This document shows, one piece after another, positions 42,551 to 42,779 of a stretch of DNA of 42,779 bases. Each line of letters begins with the position of its first letter. Position 1 is the stretch's first letter. The DNA comes from Anoxybacillus thermarum. Lineage in GTDB: Bacteria; Bacillota; Bacilli; Bacillales; Anoxybacillaceae. The stretch spans positions 1 to 42,779 of the forward strand of contig NZ_JXTH01000018.1 in the NCBI RefSeq assembly GCF_000836725.1, in the 5' to 3' direction. Under the pieces are notes generated by a model that saw only the letters and a program-made list of their open reading frames with translations, ran no database searches and was not told the origin of the DNA. The position numbers and the translations under genes are program-made.

Positions 42551-42592
42551 CCAACACCAAAAGCGATGGTATCCTTTTTTTACCATCGTTGG
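42551..42592. other. Hairpin between the truncated cytochrome gene and the IS
   Basis: CGATGGTA (42564-42571) and TACCATCG (42581-42588) form an 8-base perfect stem with a T-rich loop, with outer CCAAC/GTTGG pairs. It may be part of the IS end or a terminator of the transposase gene. Confidence 0.4.
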
Positions 42593-42607
42593 TCGTTCTT
42601 TATCCCA

Positions 42608-42779
42608 TTAGACGTAAATGCTCTCGTCCATCCCTAATCCTTGCAGAATCCTTCGCTGCTCGTACGTGAGCGGTTGACCTAACGCGCGTTGAATTCGTCC
42701 ATCCGGCAGTTCCAACAGGACGACTCTGACATACCAAAACAATTGAAAAATCGCTTGTCCGGTCGGTCGGGTCAGTTTC
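42608..42779 (-). CDS. Transposase, C-terminal fragment (5' end outside window)
   Basis: A minus-strand frame enters from the right edge and ends at the TAA at 42608-42610, giving about 56 residues: it contains TGQAIFQLFWYVRVVLLELP and ends MDESIYV. The layout, GC content and LxPDGRIQRALGQPLTYEQ segment suggest an IS4/IS1634-type transposase tail, but the catalytic DDE region is outside the window, so the family is a guess. It appears to have interrupted the cytochrome b gene. Confidence 0.55.
   Translation of the reverse strand, partial: KLTRPTGQAIFQLFWYVRVVLLELPDGRIQRALGQPLTYEQRRILQGLGMDESIYV

Noticed and set aside
1-42779. CRISPR arrays, tRNA or rRNA genes
   Set aside because: No regularly spaced repeats, cloverleaf-like segments or rRNA sequence were seen on either strand.

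Overview
The window looks like a chromosomal segment of a moderately thermophilic, spore-forming Bacillaceae bacterium, most likely Anoxybacillus or a close Geobacillus relative. The evidence is moderate-to-low GC, strong GGAGG-type ribosome sites with frequent GTG/TTG starts, and B. subtilis-like gene orders combined with features B. subtilis lacks, such as a class I fumarase. Each end carries the C-terminus of a transposase, so the window is probably an assembly contig bounded by repeated insertion sequences.

Layout. (1) 1-3890: transposase tail, an AT-rich PLD-nuclease/SF2-helicase/DUF3427 gene, and a Nudix hydrolase. (2) 4002-16029: a conserved block matching B. subtilis yfjO-yfjP-pdaA-yfjT-yfkAB-yfkD-yfkE-yfkF-yfkH-yfkI-yfkJ-yfkK, interrupted by a fumarase gene, a GC-rich repeat-like element (about 10194-10410) and two very small genes. 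(3) 16024-17001: an HD-GYP-like protein with a changed GYP motif. (4) 17185-22656: the complete assimilatory sulfate reduction/siroheme operon cysH-cysP-sat-cysC-sumT-sirB-sirC, preceded by a good candidate CymR box. (5) 22682-26214: DUF4397 protein, acylphosphatase, and a feoA-feoB-Cys-rich peptide operon with a Fur-like site. (6) 26312-29646: an arginase-fold protein divergent from a four-domain CoA-disulfide reductase/rhodanese/TusA/DsrE fusion, with two Rex/Fnr-type palindromes between them. (7) 29775-31139: TerC protein and a secreted NlpC/P60 hydrolase with an exact WalR-type box. (8) 31307-38059: a signalling cluster with a MASE3-GGDEF-EAL protein, a globin-coupled HD-GYP protein, a membrane chemoreceptor and a bacterial nitric oxide synthase. 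(9) 38273-40260: coiled-coil repeat protein and an ECF sigma/anti-sigma pair. (10) 40378-42779: a peroxiredoxin divergent from a Tat-exported Fe-S protein and a cytochrome b that appears cut short next to the right-hand IS. A CsoR/CstR-type palindrome sits in front of the Fe-S gene.

Three themes link the genes. Sulfur: sulfate is imported, activated and reduced by the cys operon, while the CoA-disulfide reductase fusion and perhaps the Fe-S/cytochrome b unit handle persulfide or polysulfide sulfur. Redox and gas sensing: Rex/Fnr-like sites, a heme-globin sensor and NO synthase lie close together. Cyclic-di-GMP: one gene with both synthase and phosphodiesterase domains, one globin-gated HD-GYP and one divergent HD-GYP occur within 20 kb. 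I saw no rRNA, tRNA or CRISPR array. No gene-free stretch exceeds about 300 bases; the largest (10189-10484) is filled by the repeat-like element and a terminator.
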